This document shows, piece after piece, positions 1 through 5,962 of a stretch of DNA of 8,136 nucleotides. The stretch is from Parachlamydiaceae bacterium. Its GTDB lineage: Bacteria > Chlamydiota > Chlamydiia > Chlamydiales > Parachlamydiaceae. A model generated the notes under the pieces. It saw only the letters and a list, made by a program, of their open reading frames with translations, did no database searches and was not told the DNA's origin. Each line of letters opens with the position of its first letter. Within the stretch, counting starts at the first letter, position 1. Position numbers and translations under genes: made by a program. The stretch is from assembly GCA_013817115.1 (NCBI GenBank), contig JACDDG010000095.1, forward strand, positions 1 to 8,136, read 5' to 3'.

Positions 1-116
1 GGGCTATTAACAGTTCCCCCTACCGGGGGATAGAACATCGTTAATTACGGCTAAATTAGAATCTAGAAAAGCCATTCATGCTCCTATCCCCCGGCAGGGG
101 GAACTGTTAATAGCCC
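1..116. repeat. 33-bp inverted repeat pair, GC-rich tips
   Basis: The arms 1-33 and 84-116 are reverse complements with one mismatch (T21 against the partner of C95), separated by about 50 AT-rich bases. Each arm also contains its own short hairpin: five C, a 4-base loop and five G at 16-29 and again at 88-101. The left arm starts at the window edge and may extend further left, because the right arm continues into CCCCGGG. No ORF of interest lies in it. It looks like a mobile or REP-like repeat; which family is not known to me. Confidence 0.8.
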
Positions 117-143
117 CGGGTGCAGCGATAGCGGAACCCGGGG
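114..143. repeat. CCCCGGG / CCCGGGG hairpin
   Basis: CCCCGGG at 114-120 pairs perfectly with CCCGGGG at 137-143 around a 16-base loop. It begins inside the right arm of the preceding inverted repeat, so the two structures are nested end to end and probably belong to one repeat unit. Paired G-C tips of this kind are typical of REP-like intergenic repeats; function is not evident. Confidence 0.65.
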
Positions 144-163
144 TTTGGATCATGACAAAACGT

Positions 164-181
164 GCGCCCCGGTAGGGGCGC
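164..181. repeat. GCGCCCC-GGTA-GGGGCGC hairpin
   Basis: A perfect 7-bp stem (164-170 with 175-181) closes a GGTA tetraloop. The core CCCCGGTAGGGG is the same sequence, reverse complemented, as the tip hairpin at 16-29, and differs by one base from that at 88-101, so three copies of one small palindromic core occur in the first 181 bases. No T-tract follows, so it is not an obvious terminator. Confidence 0.6.
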
Positions 182-267
182 CAGAAAGCCGCCTAAGTGC
201 GTAGCCACAATTGTTAGCCCTCCAATCGTTGCTTGATGCGAGTTAGGCTGTGCCGTTGCTATAAGCT

Positions 268-364
268 AACAGAGAACACAGAGAGAACAAAAAGGCATCC
301 TTAAGCACATTTCAGAAACAAATTGATCATCAAAGCCTTTTCTTCTCTCTGTGTGATCTCTGTG
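268..364. repeat. imperfect inverted repeat with CACAGAGAGAA arms
   Basis: The left arm (268-296, containing ACACAGAGAGAAC and ending AAAAAGGC) is repeated in reverse complement at 335-364, with one small indel and a few mismatches, around a loop of about 38 bases. The arms are purine-rich on one strand and pyrimidine-rich on the other. Similar CTCTGTGTTCTCTGTG-type repeats are scattered through many unrelated genomes. No coding potential is apparent. Confidence 0.65.
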
Positions 365-545
365 GTTGTAAAATAAACAATATAACGTCAAGCTCTTTAG
401 CTAGTAAAACTCGGCAAGCCCCTATTATTCCCTTCTTGCAAACTTACGCTTTTAATTGCGCCCGACATAAGTAAGTAACTTTGTAAGTTCTTGCATTATA
501 AATATTTTTTTGGTTTTATGAGCCATGATAGAAAAAGGAGTACAT
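365..545. other. intergenic, no gene seen
   Basis: No ORF with a ribosome-binding site and no RNA gene was recognised here. The stretch becomes AT-rich towards its right end (TATAAA at 497-502, then a run of seven T), which would suit a promoter for the decayed gene that follows, but no -35 box at the right distance could be identified. The only well-formed signal is the AAGGAG at 535-540 in front of 546. Confidence 0.5.
535..540 (+). promoter_or_regulatory. ribosome-binding site AAGGAG
   Basis: AAGGAG lies 5 bases before the ATG at 546. The leader (AAAAGGAGT, a few bases, TATGAAAAAA-like start) is very similar to that of the Met-rich gene at 4962. It is the main reason for believing that a gene once began here. 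Confidence 0.6.
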
Positions 546-1029
546 ATGAAAAAACTAGTAAACCAGTCTCTAGTGCATACAAAATGCCAAAACGGAAAGG
601 GCTGCGCATTATCTGAATGATTCCAGAAAAAATCTTAAATTTTCTGGGCAGGGCTCTCATGACGAATGATCTAGAAGAAAAAATTTCTAAAGCTAAAAGC
701 TTAAAAAATTCAAGGTTGAGAAGGCTGTACATTTAGAAAGTCACAAACTTCCCAAATGAAAAACCCTGGAAAAAATAACTGTTTTCTTAACTAGCGAACA
801 AAGAGATGCAATGGATGATTCATCCTGCGCGCGCAAAAAACCTCAGTTTGTGCCCGCGCGCAGTATGGCTAGAGCATTAATGCGATTTCGTTCTTAATGC
901 GGCGACTTGTCTAAAAATGAAAGAGAGCGTATTACTGCAAACACTATATTTCGCGCTCTTCTAGACAACTTTATCTCTAAGCAAATTGAAGATGAGTTAC
1001 GAAAATGGATTAACAGATTATTTAAATAA
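546..1029 (+). pseudogene. decayed gene of unknown function, frameshifted with two stops
   Basis: An ATG at 546 has a strong AAGGAG (535-540, 5-base spacer) and opens a 24-residue frame ending at 618-620. An ATG at 617 overlaps that stop (ATGA) and opens a 39-residue frame, which leaves the coding frame at the A-tract 703-708. From about 704 one frame reads on to TAA at 1027-1029, broken only by TGA at 757-759 and TAA at 895-897. Joined, the pieces give a protein of about 155 residues, charged and helical, including LEKITVFLTSEQRDAMDD in the middle and the lysine/arginine-rich end DELRKWINRLFK. Such long readable stretches between isolated lesions are what recent decay looks like. I do not recognise the family; a ribbon-helix-helix or plasmid-type DNA-binding protein is a guess. 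It ends 26 bases before the outer-membrane-factor gene, so it may once have been the first gene of that operon. The alternative, two genuine tiny coupled ORFs, is less likely. Confidence 0.55.
825..863. repeat. 9-bp GC-only inverted repeat inside the decayed gene
   Basis: CTGCGCGCG at 825-833 is the reverse complement of CGCGCGCAG at 855-863 with a 21-base loop. Its G+C content contrasts sharply with the surrounding AT-rich sequence. It keeps the reading frame of the decayed gene open, so it could be original or a small in-frame palindromic insertion. Confidence 0.5.
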
Positions 1030-1055
1030 ACTATTTATGAAAAAAGGCCAGTTAA

Positions 1056-2474
1056 ATGAGTCGATTTAAATCTACGTGGATTTTAGGATTAATATCCTGT
1101 TGCGTTTCTGGATGTTCAAAAATACCGGGGCCTGATGATTATCGTGTTTCTTCAACTATAGAACGTCGGATTGATAAGCAGGTTGAATGGAGTCAAGGAT
1201 GTTATCAAGATGAACTGGTATGTGATTTCATTGAAACGGTTCTTCAGCAAGAATTAACTGCTGACTCAGCTGTTCAAATAGCTCTTCTTAACAATCCTAA
1301 GGTTCAAAAAATTTTTGAGGAGATAGGTATTGCACAGGCTGATTTAGTCGAAGCAGGACTTTTCTCCAATCCAGCTTTTGATCTTATTTTTCGATTCCCT
1401 GAAAAAGCAAATTTAAAAATAAATATTGAATATACGATTACATCCAGCTTTATAGACCTTTTTCTTATTCCTCTCCGTGTAAAAGTTGCTAAGGCAGGGC
1501 TTGAGAAGGCTATATTAAGTGTCACTAGTGACATTCTTGATTTGGCTTTTAAAGTCGAGAAGACCTTTTACGAGCTTCAGGCTGCACAGAAAGATCTTAA
1601 ATATTTTCAATCTATTGTCGAGTTAACTAGTATTCATAGCGAAATTGCTCAAAGACAGCTTAAATTAGGAAACGTCAACAAACTTGAGTTCCAGCCGATC
1701 CAGTTTAGATATCTTGAAGCTGTGTTGGAAATTGCAAAGATTCAAAATGACATCATTCGCCTGAAAGAGAAATTAAATAGATTGCTTGGATTTTGTGGAG
1801 ATATTCAATGGAGAGTTTCCGATAACTTACCAGAAATTGATTATCAAGGATTACCCCTAGAATGTTTAGAGTCTGTTGCTTTTAGCGAAAGGCTTGATTT
1901 ACAGGCAGCCCGCTTCGATGTTCTTCGCTTAAGTCGCAAGCTAGGAATTAAACAATGGTGGGTTTACACGCAAGGACGTATCGGCATAGGTGGAGAAAGA
2001 GATTCGGATGGAACTAATCTTATTGGACCTGCTTTCTCAGGTGAAATCCCCATCTTCAACTACGGACAAGCCGATCGTCTTCGTATTCATGCAGAACTAA
2101 GACAAGCTCAAGACCACTTAGCTGTCTTGGAAATTAAAATTTTATCAGAGGTTAGGGAGGCTCATAAGCTTCTCATGAATGATCTAAGGATCATTAATGA
2201 TTATAGAGCTCGTATTATTCCTTTGCAAAGAAAAATCTTAGAATCGTCTGAAGAGCTATATAATGTAATGGGACTAGGGATTGATAAGCTTATTGAAAAC
2301 AAGCGTCAAGAATTTAAAGCCTATAGTAATTATATCATGTCTCTAAAGAACTACTGGGTGGCAAGAGTCCAACTTGATAAAGCTTTAGGGGGGAAACTTT
2401 ACTTGGTTCTTTCTCAATTAAATGATGATATTTGTAACTATGAATGTAACTGCGATGAAGGAGTCCCACAATGA
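1056..2474 (+). CDS. TolC-family outer membrane efflux lipoprotein
   Basis: This 472-residue protein has the size and layout of an outer-membrane factor: a trimeric channel spanning the outer membrane and reaching into the periplasm to export metals or drugs. The N-terminus is a lipoprotein signal (hydrophobic WILGLISCC, lipobox VSGC, lipidated Cys20). Two outer-membrane-efflux repeats follow, about residues 65-250 and 270-450, made of long amphipathic helices; typical signatures are AVQIALLNNPKVQ (72-84), the strand region around 100-135, and QRQLKLGNVNKLEF (199-212). The start at 1056 has AAAAGG at 1042-1047. It overlaps the next gene by ATGA, implying translational coupling to the multicopper oxidase and a role in copper handling. 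Odd points are cysteines at 49 and 56 and an acidic Cys-rich C-terminus (C460, C464, C466) that channel function does not need. No RND pump or adaptor partner is in the window, so the pump it would dock to is unknown. Family assignment is firm; the substrate is inferred from context. Confidence 0.9.
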   Translation: MSRFKSTWILGLISCCVSGCSKIPGPDDYRVSSTIERRIDKQVEWSQGCYQDELVCDFIETVLQQELTADSAVQIALLNNPKVQKIFEEIGIAQADLVEAGLFSNPAFDLIFRFPEKANLKINIEYTITSSFIDLFLIPLRVKVAKAGLEKAILSVTSDILDLAFKVEKTFYELQAAQKDLKYFQSIVELTSIHSEIAQRQLKLGNVNKLEFQPIQFRYLEAVLEIAKIQNDIIRLKEKLNRLLGFCGDIQWRVSDNLPEIDYQGLPLECLESVAFSERLDLQAARFDVLRLSRKLGIKQWWVYTQGRIGIGGERDSDGTNLIGPAFSGEIPIFNYGQADRLRIHAELRQAQDHLAVLEIKILSEVREAHKLLMNDLRIINDYRARIIPLQRKILESSEELYNVMGLGIDKLIENKRQEFKAYSNYIMSLKNYWVARVQLDKALGGKLYLVLSQLNDDICNYECNCDEGVPQ

Positions 2475-4291
2475 AAATTTACCCTATATTAACTCTTTTA
2501 GGAGTTCTTGGTTCCTTCTCGCTTTATGGGCAGATGGACCATAGCATGCATTCACCCAACTCCAAAATGGATCAATCCAATAAACCCGTTATAGAACCGA
2601 TGCAGGGGATGAATCATTCAACGATGCCCATGAATGACAAGATGCAGATGGAACCTGACAAAAATGAGAATCAAAAGAAAAACGATAAAAATAAAACGCA
2701 GACACCTCCAAAAGGAGTTCTCAGATATCCATCTGTTATCACTCCAAATGTGGGTTCTCTTCCCTGGACAATGGATGGAGACGTAAAGGTCTTTCACCTT
2801 ATCGCTGAACCAATCCAGAGAGAATTTTCTCCTGGATTCTGGGTCAATTGTTGGGGTTATAACGGATCAAGTCCTGGTCCAACGATTGAAGCTGTTGAAG
2901 GGGATCGGGTGAGAATTCTTGTAACCAATAAACTAAATGAACTCACGACCGTTCACTGGCATGGAATTATTTTACCAAATGGAATGGATGGTGTGGTCGG
3001 TTTAAATCAAAAGGGTATTCCACCAGGTGATACATTCAAATATGAATTTACTCTCGTGCAAAATGGGACATTTATGTACCACCCTCACGCTGATGAGATG
3101 TTTCAAATTGCACTTGGTATGGAAGGTTTTTTTATCATTCATCCTAAAGATGGTGATAACCCGCCTGTTGATCGTGATTTCGCCATATTTTTACATGAAT
3201 GGCGTATTCCAATGGGAGCTAAAACCCCAATGCCTTTTGAAATGCTCGATTTTAACCTTTTTACTTTCAATAGCGTTCTATATCCCACAGTTGAGTCATT
3301 GGTAGTTAAAAAAGGTGATCGGGTAAGGATCCGTTTTGGAAATGTAATGATGAATTCACATCCTATCCATCTACACGGCCATGAATTTTTAGTGACAAGA
3401 AGAGGAGGTAAAAGACTTCCTCTGGCAGCTCAATACAGCGAGGTTACAGTGGTTGTCTCTCCTGGAGAAACAAGAGACATCGAACTCATTGCGGATAATC
3501 CTGGAGATTGGGCCCTGCATTGCCATAAATCGCATCACGTAATGAATCAAATGCAACATGATATGCCAAATTTGACGGGAATAAATAAACAAGGTATTGA
3601 AGAACGTATCAGAGAATTTTTCCCAGATTTTATGGGCCTTATGAATATCAACGGAATGGGTGATATGTTTGAAATGTATGGAACAAAGCAAATGATGGAT
3701 ATGGGATTCAAAATGAAATATCCACCCAATTTGTCACCTATTGGAAGTCCTGGGTCGTTTGGAGTAATAGAAATGGGAAGTATGTTTACGATTTTTAAAG
3801 TGAGGGATAATTTAACCAGTTATGCTGATCCTGGTTGGTACCAGCACCCTCCAGGAACTGTTGCAGAGTCTGTTAATGCTACAGAAAATAAGGGTAGCCA
3901 CATGCATGGAATGAAAATGCAAAACAATATGAATATGGATAATCAATGCTTTGATAAGACACAAATGAACCATTATCCTTCTAAAATGAAAGGAATGCAA
4001 CATGATATGAATTATAGAAGCCCTAGTATGCCTAACATGCCTAATATGAATAACATGAAAAATACTTCTCATTCGGAAACGAGCATAGTAAGTTGGTTTA
4101 GTAAAGAGGAAAACAAACAAGAACCCCAACATCAAAAAGGAAACTGGATGCAGAGCAAGCCTGAAGATAGCATGGGGAGTATGCATGGCGGTCATGATAT
4201 GAAAAAGAGAAATATGCAGGGAATGTTTCATGACATGAACGTGCCTAACCAAAATGAAAGTAATCAAATGCAATCACACATGGGACACTAA
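2471..4291 (+). CDS. two-domain multicopper oxidase with Met/His-rich ends (copper resistance)
   Basis: A 606-residue exported copper enzyme, probably a periplasmic Cu(I) oxidase of the CopA/CueO type. All four copper motifs are present: HWHG (162-165), HPH (204-206), HPIHLHGH (297-304) and HCHKSHHVMNQM (350-361). They supply the trinuclear-centre histidines and the type 1 ligands H297, C351, H356 and axial M361. Only about 90 residues separate HPH from HPIHLHGH, so the core is two cupredoxin domains (about 85-230 and 270-365), with the type 1 copper in the second domain. Three-domain CueO and laccases are longer here. Residues 22-60 are rich in Met and His, and residues 471-606 contain 22 Met and 11 His, including MHGMKM and PNMPNMNNM; these look like flexible Cu(I)-binding arms. 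The export signal is a short hydrophobic Sec-like peptide (1-20) with no twin-arginine motif, which is unusual for this enzyme class. The start overlaps the upstream stop; the stop lies one base before the next start. Confidence 0.93.
   Translation: MKIYPILTLLGVLGSFSLYGQMDHSMHSPNSKMDQSNKPVIEPMQGMNHSTMPMNDKMQMEPDKNENQKKNDKNKTQTPPKGVLRYPSVITPNVGSLPWTMDGDVKVFHLIAEPIQREFSPGFWVNCWGYNGSSPGPTIEAVEGDRVRILVTNKLNELTTVHWHGIILPNGMDGVVGLNQKGIPPGDTFKYEFTLVQNGTFMYHPHADEMFQIALGMEGFFIIHPKDGDNPPVDRDFAIFLHEWRIPMGAKTPMPFEMLDFNLFTFNSVLYPTVESLVVKKGDRVRIRFGNVMMNSHPIHLHGHEFLVTRRGGKRLPLAAQYSEVTVVVSPGETRDIELIADNPGDWALHCHKSHHVMNQMQHDMPNLTGINKQGIEERIREFFPDFMGLMNINGMGDMFEMYGTKQMMDMGFKMKYPPNLSPIGSPGSFGVIEMGSMFTIFKVRDNLTSYADPGWYQHPPGTVAESVNATENKGSHMHGMKMQNNMNMDNQCFDKTQMNHYPSKMKGMQHDMNYRSPSMPNMPNMNNMKNTSHSETSIVSWFSKEENKQEPQHQKGNWMQSKPEDSMGSMHGGHDMKKRNMQGMFHDMNVPNQNESNQMQSHMGH
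4282..4285 (+). promoter_or_regulatory. ribosome-binding site that decides the start at 4293
   Basis: GGGA inside the last codons of the oxidase gene lies 7 bases before the ATG at 4293. The longer frame beginning with ATG at 4254 has no purine-rich site before it and would put 13 polar residues ahead of an otherwise normal signal peptide, so 4293 is preferred. Confidence 0.5.
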
Positions 4292-4292
4292 G

Positions 4293-4877
4293 ATGAAATT
4301 ATTCTTTTTTTTATGCTTTATCTCTCTTAGCTTAGTTCTTTTCGCACATGAAGCACATCAAAAGCAAAAACAAATGCAAGAAAAAGAAAATATTCAAGAA
4401 AAAGAGAATGTTCAAGAAAAGGTCAAACAATCCAATGAAGGAGGAAGACCTCTAACATGGGTACAATGGCTGGGAAGCTTTCACTTGATTTTTTTACATT
4501 TTCCCCTTGCATTGATCAATATGGTAGCTATTACTGAACTTTTATTTGGCATATACAAAAAGCCGATGTTTGAAATTTCGTCTCGTTTCATGTTGATAGC
4601 GGCATCAATCATAGCACCACCTACAGCTATACTGGGATTTATTTATAGCTACTCATCTTCCTATTCCGGTCTAATGGAAACATTCCTTTGGTGGCACATG
4701 TGGTTTGGAATATCAACAGCTATTTTCACTATCGCAGTGTTATTTATCAGAGAACGTTTTGGAATCAGTAGGCTTTATTACAGTTGTCTGATTCTTTTAT
4801 TTTTGATGATCAATATTACAGGATTTTTCGGAGGAGGGATGACATTTGGACCGCACCATATGCATCTACCTCTTTAA
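4293..4877 (+). CDS. DUF2231-like four-helix inner membrane protein
   Basis: A 194-residue membrane protein. Residues 1-18 are a signal peptide or first anchor, ending in LFAHEAH. Residues 28-44 are three copies of a Q-E-K-E-N-type repeat. Then come four predicted helices at about 59-86, 98-120, 132-152 and 162-182. The first carries FHLIFLHFPLAL, which matches the H-x(4)-HFP-[IL]-AL start of DUF2231/COG4244 proteins. The third begins WWHMWFG, and the end is GFFGGGMTFGPHHMH, resembling the family's Gly-rich, His-containing tail. The conserved intramembrane histidines (H64, H69, H135) could bind heme or a metal; that is inference, as the family's activity is not settled to my knowledge. It starts one base after the oxidase stop, so it is cotranscribed and probably acts with it in the envelope. 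Family match is good, specific function unknown. Confidence 0.82.
   Translation: MKLFFFLCFISLSLVLFAHEAHQKQKQMQEKENIQEKENVQEKVKQSNEGGRPLTWVQWLGSFHLIFLHFPLALINMVAITELLFGIYKKPMFEISSRFMLIAASIIAPPTAILGFIYSYSSSYSGLMETFLWWHMWFGISTAIFTIAVLFIRERFGISRLYYSCLILLFLMINITGFFGGGMTFGPHHMHLPL
4374..4424 (+). repeat. 18-bp tandem repeat, about 2.8 copies
   Basis: Units at 4374-4391, 4392-4409 and 4410-4424 (partial) differ at few positions and encode MQEKEN, IQEKEN and VQEKV in the linker between the signal segment and the first core helix of the membrane protein. Copy number could vary between strains without breaking the frame. Confidence 0.8.
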
Positions 4878-4895
4878 TCAAAAGGTCATAGTTCT

Positions 4896-4927
4896 CACTA
4901 AACTCGTAAAGAACAATAGTGTTTTTT
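4896..4927 (+). terminator. weak hairpin with T-tract (possible attenuator)
   Basis: CACTA at 4896-4900 can pair with TAGTG at 4917-4921 and is followed by six T (4922-4927). The stem is only 5 bp with a 16-base loop, and an alternative pairing (GTTCT 4891-4895 with AGAAC 4910-4914) competes with it. It lies between the membrane-protein gene and the Met-rich gene and might reduce read-through. Weak evidence. Confidence 0.25.
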
Positions 4928-4950
4928 ATGAGAGGCCCTAAATATATCAA

Positions 4951-4956
4951 AAGGAG
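4951..4956 (+). promoter_or_regulatory. ribosome-binding site AAGGAG that decides the start at 4962
   Basis: AAGGAG lies 5 bases before the ATG at 4962. A GTG at 4956 is in the same frame but overlaps this site, so it cannot be the start; the protein begins MKKLILTA. Confidence 0.75.
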
Positions 4957-4961
4957 TGTAT

Positions 4962-5324
4962 ATGAAAAAATTAATTTTAACAGCCCTGTCTTCATTGGGT
5001 CTATTAACAGTTAGCTCACAAGCCTACTCAATGCCCATGAATGACAATATGATGTCAGGAAATTCATCACACATGATGAACATGAAGATGACAGAAAATG
5101 ATTTTTACTCTCATCTAAATAATCAAGACAAAGCTATGTATGATAAGCTCGATGCTCAGCAAAGAGCTTTTGTTTTAAGAATGGTTAATACAGAAATGCA
5201 TTTGATGCAACAAAAGATGATGAATGGTCATGAGATGATGAATGGTCAAGGTCAAATGCAACAAGATCGCGGTATGAACATGAACCGTGGTAAGATGCAA
5301 CAGGATCAAGGCATGTATAATTAA
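4962..5324 (+). CDS. small exported Met-rich protein, putative Cu(I)-binding
   Basis: A 120-residue protein with a clear Sec signal peptide (KK, hydrophobic 5-17, cleavage likely after SSQA at residue 21). The mature chain has 21 Met in about 99 residues and no Cys. Residues 24-43 and 86-118 are Met clusters separated by Asn, Gly, Gln and His (MMNGHEMMNGQ is typical), like the thioether Cu(I) sites of CopC/PcoE/CusF-type proteins, though it is not visibly homologous to these. The middle (45-82, FYSHLNNQDKAMYDKL through TEMHLMQQ) looks helical and resembles the short 'LDA-x-x-x-A' segment of other small secreted proteins of copper clusters. Near-repeats of MQQDRGM/MQQDQGM occur at the end. It has its own strong ribosome-binding site and lies 84 bases after the membrane-protein gene. 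The role, a periplasmic copper buffer or donor to the oxidase, is inferred from composition and position; the gene itself is secure. Confidence 0.8.
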   Translation: MKKLILTALSSLGLLTVSSQAYSMPMNDNMMSGNSSHMMNMKMTENDFYSHLNNQDKAMYDKLDAQQRAFVLRMVNTEMHLMQQKMMNGHEMMNGQGQMQQDRGMNMNRGKMQQDQGMYN

Positions 5325-5341
5325 CGCTAAAAGATCAATGG

Positions 5342-5368
5342 AAAGTCTAGATTTTCTAGGCTTTATTT
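5342..5368 (+). terminator. hairpin terminator after the copper cluster
   Basis: AAAGTCTAG (5342-5350) pairs with CTAGGCTTT (5356-5364), nine pairs with one U-G, around a 5-base loop, followed by ATTT. It sits 17 bases after the stop of the Met-rich gene. The T-tract is short, so it may be an imperfect intrinsic terminator. Confidence 0.5.
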
Positions 5369-5406
5369 AAGTTTAATCATTACGAGAGAGTTTGGCGTAT
5401 GGCTAA

Positions 5407-5571
5407 CTATAGTCCTTTTCATATGACTTCGTATCAAAATTGCGCATCTTTTACGACATCTTACTGTCGCAGAAAACGCGCCTACAAACATGTATGTCAC
5501 GTTTTCTGCGAACGCAATCTGCCGCAAAATCTGCTGCAATTTTGATACGAAGTCATATGAAAAGGCTATAG
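5407..5571. mobile_element. 165-bp full-length palindromic element (copy A), MITE-like
   Basis: The outer arms 5407-5443 and 5536-5571 are identical in reverse complement apart from one extra T at 5413. Inside them lies a weaker paired region, and then a perfect 11-bp stem (CGCAGAAAACG 5468-5478 with 5500-5510) around a 21-base loop. The whole element can fold into one long hairpin. The ends read TATAG then CCTTTTCATATGACTTC, the same as the element at 6854-7016. Outer TA dinucleotides fit a TA target, as used by IS630/Tc1-mariner transposases. No complete gene is inside; a 75-codon open frame across it is a by-product of the palindrome. It ends 19 bases before the start of the decayed outer-membrane-factor gene. 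Confidence 0.8.
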
Positions 5572-5770
5572 GTAAGAATAAGAGTGGCAAGTGAAAAATT
5601 TTTATCGTTTTACGTTCAATGTATATTGTCTTTCACTTTGTCAGGATGTTGCGTAAGCAATTCAAATGATTTTCAATATTGTGTATTATCAGCTGAACTA
5701 TGAGGTGGTTGGCGGAGGCTGGACAGAATTTTAAGAAAAATAAGTAAAGATCGTTACCTATCTTAGCCCT

Positions 5771-5806
5771 GGCTGCTTATCTCAGCAGCCCTCAGACTGC
5801 CCTGAG
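5771..5806. repeat. two adjacent hairpins near the deletion scar of the IS
   Basis: GGCTGCT (5771-5777) pairs with AGCAGCC (5784-5790) around six bases. Directly after it CTCAG (5791-5795) pairs with CTGAG (5802-5806). They lie just beyond the OrfB stop (5808-5810), where the body of the transposase gene is missing. They may be filler formed at the deletion join, or an original hairpin of the element's 3' end. Confidence 0.55.
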
Positions 5807-5807
5807 T

Positions 5808-5962
5808 CTAAAGCATCTGCTTTTCTTGTGCAAGGCTAGAACCTTCTGTGTAGTAGAATGTGGATCTAGCAAGGCCTAATAGACTACATTGCTTCTCGAT
5901 AGAAAAGTCAGGATCACCGGGTACAATTAATTTACGTTTTTCAGCAAGGTTTAGAGATGAAG
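5808..5962 (-). pseudogene. IS3-family transposase OrfB, N-terminal fragment only
   Basis: In the frame next to OrfA, and joined to it across the A8 tract, the - strand reads NLAEKRKLIVPGDPDFSIEK then QCSLLGLARSTFYYTE. This is the standard beginning of IS3-family OrfB (R-x-C/Q-C-x-LLG-[IL]-x-RS-[ST]-[FY]-YY). A TAG at 5810-5808 closes it after about 50 residues, and the rve/DDE domain is gone. What follows up to the terminal repeat is the remaining 3' end of the element. Confidence 0.78.

Noticed and set aside
496..732. - strand frame of 78 residues with hydrophobic parts
   Set aside because: It is antisense to the decayed + strand gene, whose readable frames, ribosome-binding site and ATGA junction are better supported.
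1030..1055. Copper-regulator operator before the operon
   Set aside because: No CueR-, CsoR- or CopY-type palindrome could be identified in this short gap or in the decayed gene before it.
3812..4273. Long - strand frame, very rich in His, opposite the oxidase gene
   Set aside because: The His residues are simply the reverse complement of the many ATG (Met) codons of the oxidase tail (CAT); no ribosome-binding site, and the + strand protein is clearly real.
4254..4292. Longer start for the DUF2231-like gene
   Set aside because: It overlaps the oxidase gene by 38 bases, has no ribosome-binding site, and spoils the signal peptide that begins at 4293.
4374..4424. CRISPR-like short repeats
   Set aside because: The units are directly adjacent without spacers and encode a Q-E-K-E-N repeat in a real protein.
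4956..4961. GTG start for the Met-rich protein
   Set aside because: The GTG overlaps the AAGGAG site; the ATG at 4962 has correct spacing.
5363..5590. 75-codon - strand frame
   Set aside because: It lies almost entirely within the 165-bp palindrome and reads the same arm twice; no start signal.
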